Assembly: GCA_021784555.1 (NCBI GenBank)
Contig: JAJYHY010000048.1
Coordinates: forward strand, 1-33,130
Direction of reading: 5' to 3'
Origin: a bacterium
GTDB taxonomy: Bacteria > Verrucomicrobiota > Verrucomicrobiia > Limisphaerales > UBA8199
DNA length: 33,130 nucleotides
The stretch's first letter is position 1, and every line of letters starts with the position of its first letter. A program made the position numbers and the translations under genes. This document shows, piece after piece, positions 30,741 to 33,130 of this stretch. The notes under the pieces are model-generated. The model was not told the origin of the DNA and searched no databases. It saw only the letters and a list, made by a program, of their open reading frames with translations.

Positions 30741-31268
30741 TCAAACATGCGCCGTCAAAAGGGGGTGCCGGGGGTTCGGCCGGCGACCGGGCGGAAAAAG
30801 GAATCTTCTCCGAGAGCCGGGGGGCCAGCGGACGAGGCCTGGAGGCGAAACTCTGCCACGTCCTGACCCGGAATGGGGGGCGCTTTTCCCCCCCGACGCG
30901 GTCCTGCCGCGCAGGGGCGCCATGGAAGACGGGCTTAGCACTGAGGTTTCCTTGGGGCCTGTCTTGGCGATCCGGCGTTGCATCACGATAGTATTTCCAT
31001 CCGCCGTCATGCCACGCAGTTCGTAACCCTTTTCGCCCAAAGAGTTCATGGTCACGTTCAGGTAGAACGCCCGCTCATCCACCCCGCCCGGCCTCTTTAT
31101 CGTCTTCAGCCGTCTGCCCACAACGTCAACCTTGCCGTTGGGCAGGATGACATAAGTGTGATCGCCGTCCCACCGTATAGTGACGAACTCGAAGCTGTCC
31201 GCGGCGCCTCCTTTGGCGGAAATGCAAAGCAGCATGACCGCGGCGGCAATGAGGAAGGACGGTTTCAT
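30741..31268 (-). CDS. Secreted DUF4177-like protein, altered C-terminus
   Basis: A 175-aa frame starting MKPSFLIAAAVMLLCISAKG, a signal peptide. Residues about 26-100 (FEFVTIRWDGDHTYVILPNG; MNSLGEKGYELRGMTADGN; IVMQRRIAK) match the small DUF4177-type domain, whose members usually end just after that last strand. The remaining 75 residues are Ser/Pro/Gly/Arg-rich and look like read-through into non-coding DNA, so the original stop has probably been lost. It overlaps the lipoprotein gene by 4 nt (ATGA), so the two are co-expressed in the cell envelope. Confidence 0.66.
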   Translation of the reverse strand: MKPSFLIAAAVMLLCISAKGGAADSFEFVTIRWDGDHTYVILPNGKVDVVGRRLKTIKRPGGVDERAFYLNVTMNSLGEKGYELRGMTADGNTIVMQRRIAKTGPKETSVLSPSSMAPLRGRTASGGKSAPHSGSGRGRVSPPGLVRWPPGSRRRFLFPPGRRPNPRHPLLTAHV

Positions 31269-31645
31269 TTCGTATTGATGTTGATGATGGCAGGGTTGCT
31301 GGCCGGCTTGACGTGCATGTCGAAGAACATTTTTTCAGGGATGTGATCGCCCTGCTTGAAGAAGGCGCTCGGGCTGAACGACTTGGTTTGGACGTAGAGG
31401 TTTGTTTCGCCCGCGGGTGGCGTGGCCGTGAAAACGATGCTGCCCTCCTGAACCCACGAGCCGTTAAAGGACCTGTCAGCGTTGCCCTTGACGGCGTAGG
31501 TTGTTGGGGTCTTGCCGGCGTAGTCCCCGTTGACATCAATTCGCGCGCCTTGCGGGTCAGAATCGATGGCAATCTTGAATGGGGTGAGACCGCCACACCC
31601 GGCGGTCAGGAGGGCTGGCACAATCAGAAGGAGAATTCTTTTCAT
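31265..31645 (-). CDS. PEGA-domain lipoprotein
   Basis: A 126-aa protein starting MKRILLLIVPALLTAGCGG, with the lipobox LTAGC (Cys17), so it should be lipid-anchored. Residues about 24-60 (FKIAIDSDPQGARIDVNGDY; GKTPTTYAV) are a PEGA domain, a small beta fold found in surface proteins. The stop overlaps the DUF4177-like gene by 4 nt. The pair is the last cargo unit before the right arm sites. An upstream ATG at 31672 would bury the lipobox and is rejected. Confidence 0.86.
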   Translation of the reverse strand: MKRILLLIVPALLTAGCGGLTPFKIAIDSDPQGARIDVNGDYAGKTPTTYAVKGNADRSFNGSWVQEGSIVFTATPPAGETNLYVQTKSFSPSAFFKQGDHIPEKMFFDMHVKPASNPAIININTK

Positions 31646-31830
31646 CGTGAGACACCATCCGCACGGAAACACGCCGCGTCCCGCCGTTGCACGTGGCGGA
31701 CGTTTCGGCCACCGAGTCCAGGCACGCAGCGAAGATTCCTGTCTTGACTCATCATCCTTATCCCGGGTGCAAACCGGGACGGCCTCGCCGTCGAAATGCA
31801 GTTTGGGCGCAACGCCGAGAAACGCAAGAA

Positions 31831-31895
31831 CAGACTTGAGCAGACTTGAACAGGCTTGAACGGGGAGGGACTTGTTGTAGGAGAGTGTTGTAGGA
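31831..31895 (+). repeat. Right-end arm-site candidates
   Basis: Three tandem 10-bp units (CAGACTTGAG, CAGACTTGAA, CAGGCTTGAA at 31831-31860) are followed by TGTTGTAGGA at 31873-31882 and 31886-31895. The latter pair has the same 13-bp spacing and orientation as the pair at the left end. Confidence 0.6.
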
Positions 31896-31952
31896 AGGCC
31901 GATGGCGCAAGGAGCCGATTTCGTAATCGCTTGATTCTAAAGGCGTTGCAGG

Positions 31953-32029
<77 letters not shown>

Positions 32030-32042
32030 AGAATATGGTGAG

Positions 32043-32070
32043 AGCCTAACGAAGAGCGGCAAATTGTCAA
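32043..32070 (-). promoter_or_regulatory. tRNA-Gly promoter
   Basis: On the minus strand TTGACA (32070-32065), 16 bp, TAGGCT (32048-32043); the tRNA begins 13 nt after the -10. Strong -35 with a GC-rich -10 is usual for stable-RNA promoters. It lies on the chromosomal side of the junction. Confidence 0.6.
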
Positions 32071-32249
32071 GCCGCGCAAAGGGAGCCCGAAGGAGCCGAA
32101 GCAACTGCGCAACCGTGAGCGCGTCGCGAATGCGCCCTGGAGCACCGCCAAATCCGAAAATCTGAAGCTCGAAACGCGCGAAATCCGGATTATGCTTCCA
32201 TAAGGGCGTGCCGTCCCGTTATCATCGAGAGCGGAACAGTGTTTTGCTT

Positions 32250-33130
32250 ATGTCATCAGACTGTTATTTGGAAGGAATACCAGTTCATCATCTCAAGGTT
32301 GTTGACTCCCACACCAGCGGCGAACCCACGCGCGTGGTCATCTCTGGCGGGCCGGAACTGGGTGGCGGTTCACTCGCTGAGCGGCTGGAGAGGTTTCGAC
32401 GCAAGCACGACCGCTTCCGTAGCGCCATCGTGAACGAACCCCGGGGTTCGGACGTGCTCGTTGGCGCGTTGCTCGTCGAACCTCAGGACAAGACCTGCGC
32501 GGCGGGGGTTATTTTCTTCAACAACGTCGGCTTTCTCGGCATGTGTGGCCACGGCACAATCGGCCTCATCGTGACCCTGGCCCATCTCGGAAGAATCGGA
32601 CCGGGCGATCATAAAATCGAAACGCCCGTGGGTGTTGTCACCGCCACGCTGCATCCGGGCGGCGAAGTCTCCGTGGCCAACGTCCCAAGCTGGCGCGTGA
32701 AGAAGGGTTTCACCGCGCAGGCGCCGAGCATCGGCGCGGTCACAGGAGACGTAGCTTGGGGTGGAAATTGGTTTTTCCTTGTCCAGGAGCACGGCCAGGA
32801 GCTTTCGCTCTCTGTGCCCGGGGCCGCGGAAAGGCTGGCGGATTATTGCTGGCGCGTCCGCCAGGCGGTAAACGCGCAGGGTTACCCTGAGGTGGACCAC
32901 GTGGAGCTGTACGGCCCGCCGAGAGTCGCGGGCGCAAACTCGCGCAATTACGTCCTATGCCCGGGCAAGGCCTATGACCGTTCGCCCTGCGGCACCGGAA
33001 CGAGCGCCAAACTCGCGTGTCTGGCGGCCGACGGGAAGCTCGCCGAAGGGGCCCCTTGGGTTCAGGAAAGCATCATTGGCAGCACATTCACCGGCAGATT
33101 CCGCTGGCTGGACCGGGCTGCGGGAAAGGT
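32250..33130 (+). CDS. Proline racemase / 4-hydroxyproline 2-epimerase family (3' end outside window)
   Basis: From MSSDCYLEGIPVHHLKVVDS the frame stays open to the window end (293 codons). HTSGEPTRVV near residue 21 and the two active-site cysteine motifs MCGHGTIG (C99) and SPCGTGTSAK (C247) are those of the proline racemase superfamily. Both cysteines are present, so an epimerase or racemase is expected and not the dehydratase variant that has Thr or Ser. The family interconverts proline or hydroxyproline stereoisomers, often for catabolism. It lies outside the element, beyond tRNA-Gly. The C-terminal part is missing, so the substrate cannot be judged. Confidence 0.94.
   Translation, partial: MSSDCYLEGIPVHHLKVVDSHTSGEPTRVVISGGPELGGGSLAERLERFRRKHDRFRSAIVNEPRGSDVLVGALLVEPQDKTCAAGVIFFNNVGFLGMCGHGTIGLIVTLAHLGRIGPGDHKIETPVGVVTATLHPGGEVSVANVPSWRVKKGFTAQAPSIGAVTGDVAWGGNWFFLVQEHGQELSLSVPGAAERLADYCWRVRQAVNAQGYPEVDHVELYGPPRVAGANSRNYVLCPGKAYDRSPCGTGTSAKLACLAADGKLAEGAPWVQESIIGSTFTGRFRWLDRAAGK

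Noticed and set aside
31831..31860. A CRISPR-like array of 10-bp units
   Set aside because: Units are directly adjacent and too short, with no spacers; treated as arm-site repeats.

Overview
The window is GC-rich bacterial DNA that reads most like a Verrucomicrobiota genome of the Pedosphaera/Limisphaera type. The reasons are ECF sigma factors fused to long membrane/periplasmic tails, a BlaR1/BlaI pair without a penicillin-sensing domain, a DUF1559-like pseudopilin with an FxDGH motif, REP-associated (RAYT) transposase debris, and many small toxin-antitoxin (TA) genes and gene remnants. The taxon is inferred from gene content only.

Layout. 0.1-2.2 kb: divergently controlled blaI-blaR1 operon. 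2.4-7.0 kb: TA-rich stretch (RelE-Phd in reversed order, a broken antitoxin, intact HigBA) with two secreted proteins, one of them a thioredoxin-fold protein whose CxxC reads SxxS. 7.0-9.6 kb: ECF sigma factor with a fused sensor tail, translationally coupled to a protein that shares motifs with that tail. 10.0-11.4 kb: a decayed patch in which a retropepsin-like gene and an HNH endonuclease gene meet tail-to-tail, both without their 3' ends, plus small accessory genes and a nucleotidyltransferase tail. 11.5-14.8 kb: exported STN-like protein, ECF sigma factor, membrane (anti-sigma-like) protein and, convergent, a tandem Skp/OmpH fusion. 14.8-17.2 kb: RAYT fragments, a perfect 32-bp palindrome, a Uma2/Phd cluster and a second, broken copy of the anti-sigma-like protein. 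17.2-19.8 kb: pseudopilin gene bracketed by 48-bp direct repeats, another sigma-sensor fusion and a higA remnant. 20.2-22.2 kb: AmmeMemoRadiSam radical SAM enzyme and protein B.

From 22,302 to 31,988 there is an integrated mobile element of about 9.7 kb. Its ends are an exact 36-bp direct repeat that equals the 3' part of the tRNA-Gly(TCC) gene, whose intact copy lies at the right end. Inside are a tyrosine integrase next to the left att site, a coupled protein of unknown function, an excisionase-like HTH protein, a coupled 74-aa ORF, and a replication protein joining a DnaB N-terminal domain to a RepA-like ATPase. The 3' end of the replication gene is full of GTCTCA/TGAGAC motifs, and two tandem DnaA-box matches follow. 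Further in are secreted cargo proteins, a terminase-small-subunit-like HTH protein and a PEGA lipoprotein pair. Both ends carry paired TGTTGTAGG motifs at the same 13-bp spacing, which fits integrase arm sites. The set resembles a replicating phage satellite or integrative plasmid and is the best candidate here for an undescribed system. Beyond the tRNA lies a proline racemase/4-hydroxyproline epimerase gene cut by the window end.

A second theme is regulatory. At five starts (blaI, relE, the broken antitoxin, higB, Uma2) a good -35/-10 pair ends only 6-10 nt before the start codon, which predicts leaderless or nearly leaderless mRNAs. At three of these an inverted-repeat operator lies in the same promoter.
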